DNA from: Verrucomicrobia bacterium UBA1731
GTDB taxonomy: Bacteria > Verrucomicrobiota > Kiritimatiellia > RFP12 > UBA1067
Reading direction: 5' to 3'
Length of the DNA: 12,154 nucleotides
Assembly: GCA_002317575.1 (NCBI GenBank)
Contig: DCIH01000022.1
Location: 12,359 to 24,512 of the forward strand
This document shows, piece by piece, positions 1-6,179 of this stretch. Made by a program: the position numbers and the translations under genes. The notes under the pieces are model-generated. The model made no database searches and was not told the origin of the DNA. It saw nothing but the letters and a program-made list of their open reading frames with translations. Every line of letters starts with the position of its first letter. Positions within the stretch are counted from its first letter, which is position 1.

Positions 1-38
1 TCGACCATCGTCTGACCTTTTTTGCTCTTCTTCATCAT
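1..38 (-). CDS. Flp-type prepilin-like small protein, N-terminus only (runs off left edge)
   Basis: Twelve complete codons are visible, reading MMKKSKKGQTMV and then a codon beginning GA (Glu or Asp). This is a short basic leader, a Gly, and the beginning of a hydrophobic stretch. It matches the Flp/class III prepilin pattern, in which prepilin peptidase cuts after the Gly and Glu sits at mature position +5. It closely parallels the complete gene 21 bases upstream (KKGQAMLEY there, KKGQTMV here), so the two are probably tandem paralogues in one transcript. A ribosome binding site GGGAG lies at 46-50 on the minus strand, 7 bases before the start. Either of two adjacent ATGs (36-38 or 33-35) could be used. 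The C-terminal part lies outside the window, so the role (pilin, minor pilin or TadE-like) cannot be settled. Confidence 0.6.
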   Translation of the reverse strand, partial: MMKKSKKGQTMV

Positions 39-59
39 TTTATCGCTCCCTTCGATTGT

Positions 60-218
60 TCAGGGGTAATCGCCCGAAACGAGCGCGTTCGTCCGTTCCG
101 ACGATTCCGTGACCGCCTTCAGATAATGCGTGAGCGCCGTGACGACGACGAGCAACGACGTGAACACGAGCACGTATTCAAGCATCGCCTGCCCTTTTTT
201 CGCACCGAAACCACGCAT
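60..218 (-). CDS. Flp/TadE-like prepilin, 52 aa
   Basis: The 52-residue product starts MRGFGAKKGQAMLEYVLVF. A basic leader of nine residues ends in KKG. The next residues give Glu at mature +5 and Tyr at +6, then a hydrophobic helix of about 18 residues and a short polar tail. In Flp pilins, prepilin peptidase cuts after that Gly and the Glu-Tyr pair is the family hallmark, so the expected mature form is 43 residues, held in the membrane or assembled into a Tad pilus. I chose the internal ATG at 216-218 over the upstream one at 317. The longer form would put a basic, non-signal stretch ahead of the leader and would cross the promoter at 228-257. No Shine-Dalgarno precedes this ATG. The downstream paralogue at 1-38 supports a pilin locus. 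Assignment to an exact subfamily is uncertain. Confidence 0.68.
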   Translation of the reverse strand: MRGFGAKKGQAMLEYVLVFTSLLVVVTALTHYLKAVTESSERTNALVSGDYP

Positions 219-227
219 TTGGCGCGG

Positions 228-257
228 ATTATAGCACGTTCGCCGAGCCCTTGTAAA
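228..257 (-). promoter_or_regulatory. Promoter for the minus-strand pilin-like genes
   Basis: On the minus strand, TTTACA (252-257) and a perfect TATAAT (228-233) are separated by 18 bases, a good sigma-70-type match. The -10 box ends only 9 bases before the chosen ATG, so the transcript would have a leader of about 2-3 bases. That fits the lack of a Shine-Dalgarno there and suggests leaderless translation. Confidence 0.6.
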
Positions 258-282
258 GTCGCCGCACGGGCGCATTTTTCCC

Positions 283-311
283 TTTCGTTTCCGATGCCTC
301 CGTGGTATAAT
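283..311 (+). promoter_or_regulatory. Extended -10 promoter for the folP-led operon
   Basis: A perfect TATAAT at 306-311 is preceded by TGG at 303-305, which is the extended -10 pattern TGnTATAAT. The candidate -35 TTTCGT (283-288, 17-base spacer) is weak, as is common for extended -10 promoters. Transcription would start near 318, leaving a leader of about 14 bases before the folP ATG. This is the only promoter-like sequence I see for the whole plus-strand gene run. Confidence 0.6.
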
Positions 312-331
312 GCCCAAACATTTTCCAAGGC

Positions 332-1087
332 ATGTTCTGGCAGATCAAAAACGCCGAACTGGCGCTGGACCGCGTGCTCGTGATGGGCGTCGTGAATGTC
401 ACGCCGGATTCGTTCTCTGACGGGGGCAAGTACTACGCCCCCGCCGAAGCTTTTGCTCGCGCGCGCAATTGCGTGCGCGAGGGCGCGGACGTCGTCGACT
501 TGGGCGGCGAATCCACGAGGCCCGGCGCGACGCCCCTTCCGTGGCAAGACGAATGGGCCCGTCTCGAACCCGTGTTCGAGCTCATGCGGCGCGACGGCTT
601 CGCGGCGCCCGTGTCGGTCGACACCTACCATCCCGAAACGGCGGCCCGCGCCGTCGAGGCGGGCGCCGCGGTCGTCAACTGCGTGTACGCCGAAGCCATT
701 CCCGCGATGGCGGCGCTGGCGCGGGAGACGGGCTGCGGCCTGATCGTGCCCTTCCGCGGCGGCGACTGGCCGGCGGATTGTCCGCGCGGCCAGACGCTCG
801 TCGACCCCGAAATCGGCTTCGGGACCACGCGCGAAGAGGATCTCGCGCTGCTGGCGCGCATTCCCGAATTCGCGCGGGTCGCGCCGACGTGCCTGGGCGT
901 CTCGCGCAAGCGGATCGTCAAGAAGCTCACCGGCGAACGCGTGGGCGGCAAGAACCTGGGCGGCAGCGTGGGCATGGCGCTCTGGTGCGCCGCCAAGGGC
1001 GCCGCCGTGCTGCGCGTGCACGACGTGGCGGAAACGGTGCAGGCGCTCGCCACGTGGTCGGCGCTCGAAAAGGGAGGTGCGGCATGA
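332..1087 (+). CDS. folP: Dihydropteroate synthase, short divergent form
   Basis: DHPS joins p-aminobenzoate to 6-hydroxymethyl-dihydropterin pyrophosphate, making dihydropteroate in cytoplasmic folate synthesis. The TIM-barrel landmarks are in order: NVTPDSFSDGG (N22), DLGGESTRPG (D56, T62), SVDT (D97), VVN (N116), DPEIGFG (D158), SRK (191-193) and RVHD (R228, H230). These match the main substrate-binding residues of E. coli DHPS. Three things are odd. The Asp after N116 (usual IND) is Cys. The LMHMQG segment is replaced by VPFRGG. About 27-30 residues normally found between that motif and DPGIGFG are absent, giving 251 residues rather than roughly 270-280. The usual Lys after GFG is Thr. 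The ATG at 332 has only a weak AAGG one base upstream, but no later ATG spares the conserved N-terminal strand. The stop overlaps the next start as ATGA. Confidence 0.9.
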   Translation: MFWQIKNAELALDRVLVMGVVNVTPDSFSDGGKYYAPAEAFARARNCVREGADVVDLGGESTRPGATPLPWQDEWARLEPVFELMRRDGFAAPVSVDTYHPETAARAVEAGAAVVNCVYAEAIPAMAALARETGCGLIVPFRGGDWPADCPRGQTLVDPEIGFGTTREEDLALLARIPEFARVAPTCLGVSRKRIVKKLTGERVGGKNLGGSVGMALWCAAKGAAVLRVHDVAETVQALATWSALEKGGAA

Positions 1088-1926
1088 CGTTTCATGTGTC
1101 GGTGGCGGACGTCGCGCAGATCGCGATTCTGTACCTCGTGTTCTACGCGGTGCTCAAGGCGGCGCGCGGTTCGCGCTTCGGTCAGGCGCTGATGGGCGGC
1201 GCGCTGCTGTTCGGCGTGCTCATCGCCTTCACGTACCTGTTCCAGTTCGATGTGCTCGCGCGCATGCTGTACTGGATGCTGAGCTACCTGGCGATTTCCT
1301 CGGTGGTCATCTTCCAGCCGGAGATCCGGCGCGCGCTCACGGCGCTCGGCGCGCTGCTGTTTTCGGACAAGGCGCACGCCTTCGACCCCAACCGCATCAC
1401 GCCCGAGCGCATGGCGGAAGTCCTCTTCGAGCTCGCGGCCCGGAAGATGGGCGCGCTCGTCGCGTTCGAGCGCGGCATTTCGCTCAAGGGCTACGAAACG
1501 AGCGGCGTGGAGCTCGACGCGCTCGTATCCGCGCCGCTGATGGTCTCCGTGTTCACCGAGCCGCTTCCGCTGCACGACGGCGGCATGGTGATCCGCCGCG
1601 GCCGCATCGCCTCGGCGCACTGCGTGTTTCCCGTGTCGCACAAGACGGAGCTGTCCGTCTCCGGCATGCGACACCGCGCGGCCGTGGGGCTCTCGGAGGA
1701 GACGGACGCGATCGTCGCCGTCGTTTCGGAGGAGACGGGCCGCATCTCGATCGCCCACAACGGCCGCATCGTCCGTTTCGCCGAAGACGGTCCCGCCACG
1801 CGGTCGGCCGTGCTGCGCTGGATGCACAAGGCGATGCCCGCCCGGAAGACGGCGTCCGAGGACATCGTCCTCTGGTTCCAGAACCGCCTGCGCAAACTGC
1901 GCACGAAGAAGGAGGCCGCGGCATGA
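1084..1926 (+). CDS. cdaA: Membrane diadenylate cyclase (CdaA/DacA type)
   Basis: Makes cyclic di-AMP from two ATP. In other bacteria this messenger controls potassium and osmolyte balance and the cell wall. The 280-residue product has three predicted membrane helices (about residues 8-26, 36-55 and 60-80), then a linker helix and a DAC (DisA_N) domain. Catalytic landmarks are LHDGG (D165-G166-G167) and MRHRAAVG (RHR at 196-198), followed by two SEET motifs. The first motif is DGG where many family members have DGA, a mild change. Length and layout match the usual CdaA of about 270-280 residues. A strong Shine-Dalgarno AGGGAGGTG (1071-1079) sits 4 bases before the ATG. The start overlaps the folP stop and the stop overlaps the next start, both as ATGA, so translation is probably coupled. 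A CdaR-like protein follows, supporting CdaA rather than DisA. Confidence 0.93.
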   Translation: MTFHVSVADVAQIAILYLVFYAVLKAARGSRFGQALMGGALLFGVLIAFTYLFQFDVLARMLYWMLSYLAISSVVIFQPEIRRALTALGALLFSDKAHAFDPNRITPERMAEVLFELAARKMGALVAFERGISLKGYETSGVELDALVSAPLMVSVFTEPLPLHDGGMVIRRGRIASAHCVFPVSHKTELSVSGMRHRAAVGLSEETDAIVAVVSEETGRISIAHNGRIVRFAEDGPATRSAVLRWMHKAMPARKTASEDIVLWFQNRLRKLRTKKEAAA

Positions 1927-2144
1927 AGACATTCCTCGCCGTGTTCACCCGCGACTGGGCCCTGAAGCTGCTGGCGCTCGCGCTGGCCGTCATCGTGTAC
2001 TACACCATGCGCGGGAAGACGGACGATTCAGCCCTCTTCCTCCGGCGGTCCGATTTCGCCGCCGAAGTCCCCGCACCCGTCAAACCGCCGCCGGCGCCCA
2101 CGCTCACGCCCGATGTACCAGAAGGCATGTTCAATGTCAAATAA
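1923..2144 (+). CDS. Minimal CdaR/YbbR-like one-helix membrane protein, 73 aa
   Basis: The product has a short N-terminus, one membrane helix (about residues 11-29, with DWALKLLALALAVIVYY), then a Pro-rich tail of about 40 residues with no recognisable domain. The WxLKLLxLxLAxxxY pattern resembles the N-terminal helix of CdaR (YbbR), the membrane regulator encoded beside cdaA in many bacteria. Typical CdaR carries several extracytoplasmic YbbR domains; here none are present. A perfect Shine-Dalgarno AAGGAGG (1909-1915) lies 7 bases before the ATG, and the start overlaps the cdaA stop. The 3' end overlaps the ftsK start by 11 bases, so this is not simply an interrupted gene with a downstream remnant. 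It may bind or position CdaA in the membrane; that role is inferred from position and helix similarity only. Confidence 0.72.
   Translation: MKTFLAVFTRDWALKLLALALAVIVYYTMRGKTDDSALFLRRSDFAAEVPAPVKPPPAPTLTPDVPEGMFNVK
2120..2125 (+). promoter_or_regulatory. Ribosome binding site deciding the ftsK start
   Basis: AGAAGG lies 8 bases before the ATG at 2134. The in-frame upstream ATG at 2113 has no purine-rich site before it, so 2134 is the better start. The site lies inside the end of the preceding CdaR-like gene. Confidence 0.5.
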
Positions 2145-4746
2145 CGAAAACCTCAACGCACCCGCCTCGCCGGCGGACGACGCGAAGAACCGGCTGAAGC
2201 TGCTGGGATTCTTCCTGTTCCCGCTGGCGCTCTTCCCCTTCCTCGCGCTGGCGTCCTACCGCTGGGAATCGGTCGCATCGCTCAAGTTTCCGGCCGAGCC
2301 CACGCGCAATCTGATCGGCGTGGCGGGCGACTGCTTCGCCTACGGCGGCTACCGCCTGATCGGTCTCGCCATCTGGTTCGTGCCGCCGCTGTGCGTTTTG
2401 CTGGGCATGCTTTTCGTGCTGGGCAAGACGCCGCGCTTCGGCCGCCGATTCGCGGCGTTCCTGCTGTTCATGTTCGCCGTCACCTGCCTGCTGCAACTTC
2501 TGGGCGGGCTCCCCGTCGTGGCCGCGGCGCTCGACGACCTCAACATCGCCCCGAACGCCGGCGGCGCCGTGGGCTACCTGGTCATGGACTGCGCCGTCGC
2601 CAAGCTGCTCTCGCCGTTCGGGGCGTCCATCCTCACGGCCCTGCTCGCGGCCTTCGCGCTGCTGATGATGGTGGGCGTGCGCACGCTGCTGGTCGCCGTC
2701 GGGAACTTCCTCGGCGGCGGCAAGCCGCTCTCGCCCGAAGAGGCGGCCGAACGCGAGCGCGTCGCCCGCGAGAAGGAAGATCAGATCCGCGCCGCGCAGC
2801 TCGCCCGCGAAGAGGCCAAGAAAGCCCGCCTCGCCGAGAAGCAGCGCATCGCCGCCGAAAAGGCCGCCGCCAAAGCGGCGCGCCGCGCCGAACGCGACGA
2901 AGACGTGATGGGCGGCGATCTCTTCGCGACCGAACCCGCCGCCGTGCCGCGTCCCGCGCCCCGTCCGAACCCGTTCGCGCCGGCGGCCGACGCGCCCGTC
3001 GCCGCGAAACCGTCCCGCGCGTCCGCACCCAAGGCGGCGCCCGCGCCCAAGCCGGCGCCCGCACCGGCCGACCAGGCCGACCCCGCCGCCAATGCGCCCT
3101 ACGAGCTGCCGCCGCTCTCCCTGCTCGACCCGCCCGCGCAATCGCAGGCGGAGCACGGCGACGTCGACGGCGTGGCGACGGCTTTGGTCGCCACGCTGGC
3201 GCGCTTCGGCGTGGAGACGGAACTCGTCGGCATGGTGACGGGGCCCGTCGTGACGCAATACAAGCTCCTGCCCGCGCCGAACGTCAAGGTGGAACGCATT
3301 CCCGCGTACTCGGGCAACCTGCAGATGACGCTCAAGGCGAAATCCCTGCGCATCCAGGCGCCGATTCCCGGCGAGGACTGCGTGGGCATCGAAGTGCCGA
3401 ATCCCACGCCGGGCGGCGTCGCGTTCGGCGACCTCGCCCGAAGCGCATCCTGGCAGAAGGCCGTCCAGAAATACTACGTGCCTCTGCTGCTCGGCAAGGA
3501 CGCGGCCGGCAACGACCTGCTGGCGGACCTCTCCACGATGCCGCACATGCTCATCGCCGGTGCGACGGGCCAGGGTAAGTCCGTGTGCCTCAACTCGATC
3601 ATCAACGGCTTTCTGATGTCCCGCACGCCCGAGCAGCTCAAGCTCATCATGGTGGACCCCAAGCGCGTCGAATTCACGAGCTACGGTTCGCTCCCGCACC
3701 TGCTCGTGCCGATCGTGAACGACACGAACAAGGTCGTGTTCGCGCTCAAGTGGGCCGTTGTCGAAATGGACAAGCGCCTCAAGATGTTCAGCCGCTGCAA
3801 ATGCCGCAACATCGTGGATTTCAACACGCGCAAGACCGTCGCCCAGCCGGACCTCTTCGGCGGCGAGGAGACCGTGACCGACCCCGACACGCCGAAGACG
3901 ATCCCCTACATCGTCATCATCATCGACGAAGTCGCGGACATCATGCAGACGAACCGCAAGGAGGTCGAGCCCGTCATCGCGCGCCTCACCGCCCTCGCCC
4001 GCGCCACCGGCATCCACCTCATCCTCGCGACCCAGCGCCCCGACGCGAAGATCATCACGGGCGTCATCAAGTCGAACATCCCCGGGCGCATCGCGTTCAA
4101 GACCTCGTCGTCCATCGACGCGCGCACGATTCTCGACGAAACGGGTTCCGAGAACCTCATCGGCCGCGGCGACATGCTGTTCAAGACGAAGGAAGGCGCG
4201 CTCATCCGCGCGCAGGGCTCGTACATCTCGGATCCGGAAATCGGCCGCATCACGACGTTCATCTCCGACCACGCGTCCGTGCAGTTCGACGAGGCCTTCG
4301 CCGCGAAACTCGCCAAGATCAAGGAGTCCGACGCCGCCGACGCACTCGAGGAGAACGGCGACGGCGACGGCGGCGCGGAACCCGCCGGCGGCGCGCGGCC
4401 CCAGGGCGGTTCCGGCGACGACGAACAGGAAAAGAAATTCCGCGACGCGCTCGAAGTCGTGCGCGTCCACCGCCGCGCCTCGACGTCCTTCCTCCAGCGC
4501 AAGATGGGCATCGGCTACAACCACGCCTCGCGTCTCATCGAACTGATGGAGGAGCGCGGCATCGTCGGTCCCGCCCACGGCGCCGGCCCGCGCGAGATCC
4601 TCGTGGATCTCGACGCCTATCTCGACGGCGGCGCGGGCGACGCCCCGGACGGCGCGGCGTCCGCCGCCGACGGAGACACGCTTTTCACTGAAACAGAAAC
4701 GGAGAACGACCATGTCACTGGGATCGACGCTGAAATCGGCGCGTGA
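2134..4746 (+). CDS. ftsK: DNA translocase FtsK
   Basis: A septum-anchored hexameric ATPase that pumps chromosome termini into daughter cells and activates dimer resolution. The 870-residue product has four hydrophobic segments (first about 200 residues), an Ala/Glu/Arg-rich helical stretch (about 200-258), an Ala/Pro linker to about 320, the alpha/beta translocase core opening with YELPPLSLLD (323), and a C-terminal gamma winged helix (about 770-826, with MGIGYNHASRLIELMEERGIVGPA). Walker A is GATGQGKS (476-483, K482). Walker B ends IIIDEVAD (D598, E599). ATQRPD and SNIPGRIAFK follow. Gln in place of the common Ser in the P-loop is a variant I recall from Bacteroidetes-type FtsK. An acidic Gly-rich stretch (about 730-765) separates motor from gamma. 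The gamma domain implies recognition of polar chromosome motifs. The 3' end overlaps the next gene by 35 bases. Confidence 0.96.
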   Translation: MSNNENLNAPASPADDAKNRLKLLGFFLFPLALFPFLALASYRWESVASLKFPAEPTRNLIGVAGDCFAYGGYRLIGLAIWFVPPLCVLLGMLFVLGKTPRFGRRFAAFLLFMFAVTCLLQLLGGLPVVAAALDDLNIAPNAGGAVGYLVMDCAVAKLLSPFGASILTALLAAFALLMMVGVRTLLVAVGNFLGGGKPLSPEEAAERERVAREKEDQIRAAQLAREEAKKARLAEKQRIAAEKAAAKAARRAERDEDVMGGDLFATEPAAVPRPAPRPNPFAPAADAPVAAKPSRASAPKAAPAPKPAPAPADQADPAANAPYELPPLSLLDPPAQSQAEHGDVDGVATALVATLARFGVETELVGMVTGPVVTQYKLLPAPNVKVERIPAYSGNLQMTLKAKSLRIQAPIPGEDCVGIEVPNPTPGGVAFGDLARSASWQKAVQKYYVPLLLGKDAAGNDLLADLSTMPHMLIAGATGQGKSVCLNSIINGFLMSRTPEQLKLIMVDPKRVEFTSYGSLPHLLVPIVNDTNKVVFALKWAVVEMDKRLKMFSRCKCRNIVDFNTRKTVAQPDLFGGEETVTDPDTPKTIPYIVIIIDEVADIMQTNRKEVEPVIARLTALARATGIHLILATQRPDAKIITGVIKSNIPGRIAFKTSSSIDARTILDETGSENLIGRGDMLFKTKEGALIRAQGSYISDPEIGRITTFISDHASVQFDEAFAAKLAKIKESDAADALEENGDGDGGAEPAGGARPQGGSGDDEQEKKFRDALEVVRVHRRASTSFLQRKMGIGYNHASRLIELMEERGIVGPAHGAGPREILVDLDAYLDGGAGDAPDGAASAADGDTLFTETETENDHVTGIDAEIGA

Positions 4747-5611
4747 AGCCAAAGGCCTCACCGCATCGCAAATCGCGGCAAAAACCCACATTCTCGTGCA
4801 GACCGTCGAAGGCCTGGAGACCGGGGACTATTCCAGCATTCCCGCGCCGTTTTACGGACGTGGCTTCGTAAAGCTCTACGCCGAATGCGTGGGGCTAGAT
4901 CCCAAACCGCTGCAGGCGGAATTCATGGAAATCCTGAACGGGCGCCAGCCGACCGACACGCCGCCGCCGCAACCGCCCCCGCCGCCGCCCGGAGCCGTCC
5001 CGCCCAAAGCCGTCCCGCCGCCGCCCGCCCCCGCCCGGACCGAACCCGAGCCCGCCGTCGGGCCCGAGCCCGCCGTCGAAGCGGAACCGCCGCCCGCGCT
5101 GCGCGGACTGGCGCTCTTTGATCCGGCCGCACGGCCGCCCGAAGAACCGGCCCCCGCCGCGCCCGTGCCGCCCCGCGCGGCGCCGTCCCGCGCCAGCGAC
5201 CTCTTCTCCTCGTCCTACGACACGCCGGAGTCCGCCGAACCCGCGCCGCTGGAACGCTTCCACGATGCGCTTTCCGCCGTTTCGCACGGCGTACTCTCCA
5301 CGGCCCAGCGGCTGCCGCGCAACACGGGCCGCCTCGCGGTCGTCGCCGTCGCCGCGGGACTGATCGTCGCCGCCACGGTCTGGGGCGTGACGCTTCTCCA
5401 CCGGGCGACATCCGGCGTCCGGACGGAAACCCCCGCAGCCGAAAAACAACCCGCGGAACAGACGAAGCCCGCGGCGCAGCCGAAACCCGCAACCGTGAAA
5501 CAGCCTGCGGCGCAGGCAAAGCCCGCGGCGCAGCCGAAACCCGCAGCGCCCGCCAAACCCGGAAAACTGCACGCCACCGGCGCCAAGGTGCCGGCCCTGT
5601 ACGTCGACTGA
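4712..5611 (+). CDS. RodZ-like membrane HTH protein without C-terminal domain
   Basis: RodZ proteins link the MreB cytoskeleton to the membrane and help set rod shape. The 299-residue product opens with a Cro/C1-type HTH_25 domain (residues about 1-75: LGSTLKSAREAKGLT, then YGRGFVKLYA, both typical of RodZ). A long Pro-rich cytoplasmic linker follows, with polyproline runs at about 84-109. One membrane helix spans about 208-229, and the outer tail of about 65 residues is an Ala/Pro/Lys repeat. The usual RodZ C-terminal beta domain (DUF4115) is not present. A GGAGA site (4701-4705) sits 6 bases before the ATG, and the gene starts inside the end of ftsK. A RodZ-like gene next to an ftsK/spoIIIE gene is also known in Firmicutes. 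The HTH-plus-single-helix layout is seen directly; the shape role is inferred. Confidence 0.8.
   Translation: MSLGSTLKSAREAKGLTASQIAAKTHILVQTVEGLETGDYSSIPAPFYGRGFVKLYAECVGLDPKPLQAEFMEILNGRQPTDTPPPQPPPPPPGAVPPKAVPPPPAPARTEPEPAVGPEPAVEAEPPPALRGLALFDPAARPPEEPAPAAPVPPRAAPSRASDLFSSSYDTPESAEPAPLERFHDALSAVSHGVLSTAQRLPRNTGRLAVVAVAAGLIVAATVWGVTLLHRATSGVRTETPAAEKQPAEQTKPAAQPKPATVKQPAAQAKPAAQPKPAAPAKPGKLHATGAKVPALYVD
5465..5545 (+). repeat. Direct repeat within the RodZ-like tail
   Basis: A 27-base sequence at 5465-5491 recurs identically at 5519-5545, a 54-base (18-codon) offset. It encodes KPAAQPKPA, and a related KQPAAQAKPA copy lies between. It forms a lysine-bearing Ala/Pro spacer after the membrane helix, consistent with a cell-wall-spanning or flexible segment. 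Confidence 0.8.
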
Positions 5612-5615
5612 CGCG

Positions 5616-6179
5616 ATGGAATGCGAAATCTGCCATAAGGCCGAAGCGGCCACCGTGCTCGTCCGCAAGAACGCGGCGGGCGAGGACGAAGAACTGTTCG
5701 TCTGCAAGGCCTGCAAGGCGGCCGCCCGCCGCGCGAAAGCGGAAAAGGCGCCGCCGGCGGACGGCGACGAACCGCGTTTCGCCGCAGAAGTGTTCGGTCC
5801 CGGCGGCGAAGAACCGCCCGCGTTCGTGAAGGACCTCGTGGACGCCACGATCGGCTTCATGAAGGGCGTGGCGCAGTCCGAGCGAAAAAGCGCGCGCAAG
5901 TGCCCGGTGTGCGGCCGCACCTGGGAAGAGGTTTCCGCCGACGAAATGATCGGCTGCCCCAATTGCTGGAAGGTCTTCGCCAAAGACCTCCGCGCACGCT
6001 ACCTCGCCCAGCAATACGGCCCGAAGCACGCGGGGAAGATACCCGACGCGTCGGAATCGCCCGCCGGCGAATCGCGCGAATGGCTCGAACAGGAACTCAA
6101 GAAAGCCGTCGCCGCCGAAGATTTCCGGAAAGCCGCCGAACTGCGGCGCAAGCTGGACGAGCTGGAGGGCCGCGCATGA
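5616..6179 (+). CDS. mcsA: McsA-like zinc-finger protein with UVR domain
   Basis: In Bacillus, McsA binds zinc and activates the arginine kinase McsB, and both act on CtsR and ClpC. This 187-residue product, near the family's usual length, has four CxxC pairs: C3/C6, C30/C33, C96/C99 (CPVC) and C114/C117 (CPNC). A charged helical UVR (UvrB/UvrC-type) segment follows at about 152-185, with LEQELKKAVAAEDFRKAAELR. Every metal ligand expected of McsA is present, so it looks functional. It starts 4 bases after the RodZ-like stop with no obvious Shine-Dalgarno, suggesting reinitiation by coupled ribosomes. Its stop overlaps the mcsB-like start as ATGA. The order mcsA-mcsB-clpC matches the Firmicute ctsR operon, but there is no ctsR here. 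Confidence 0.9.
   Translation: MECEICHKAEAATVLVRKNAAGEDEELFVCKACKAAARRAKAEKAPPADGDEPRFAAEVFGPGGEEPPAFVKDLVDATIGFMKGVAQSERKSARKCPVCGRTWEEVSADEMIGCPNCWKVFAKDLRARYLAQQYGPKHAGKIPDASESPAGESREWLEQELKKAVAAEDFRKAAELRRKLDELEGRA

Noticed and set aside
244..285. GCCC/GGGC inverted repeat followed by a T-rich stretch as a possible intrinsic terminator between the divergent genes
   Set aside because: The stem is only 4 base pairs with a loop of about 17 bases, and it lies between two divergent promoters where no transcript is expected to end.
126..383. Plus-strand 85-residue open frame across the promoter region
   Set aside because: It runs antisense to the pilin-like gene, has no ribosome binding site or recognisable motif, and overlaps the folP start in another frame.
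119..1021. Minus-strand 300-residue open frame opposite folP
   Set aside because: Composition is His/Arg/Ala-rich shadow coding opposite a conserved DHPS, with no family resemblance.
2113..2133. Earlier in-frame ATG for ftsK at 2113
   Set aside because: It lacks a ribosome binding site, whereas the ATG at 2134 has AGAAGG 8 bases upstream and gives a normal polar N-terminus.
1923..2144. The short CdaR-like gene as a frameshifted remnant of a full YbbR gene
   Set aside because: ftsK starts inside its last codons, leaving no room for downstream YbbR-coding remnants in any frame.
2137..4791. Very long open frames on the minus strand opposite ftsK and opposite clpC (6595-9453)
   Set aside because: Stop codons are rare in antisense frames of GC-rich genes. 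The translations are low-complexity, rich in Arg, His, Glu, Asp and Gly, with no recognisable domain, while the plus-strand frames are clear conserved genes.
5900..6175. Upstream open extension of the McsB-like frame that might supply its missing N-terminal half
   Set aside because: The extension is an Arg/Pro-rich out-of-frame reading of mcsA, contains no guanido-kinase motif, and the ATG at 6176 has a well-spaced GGAGG.
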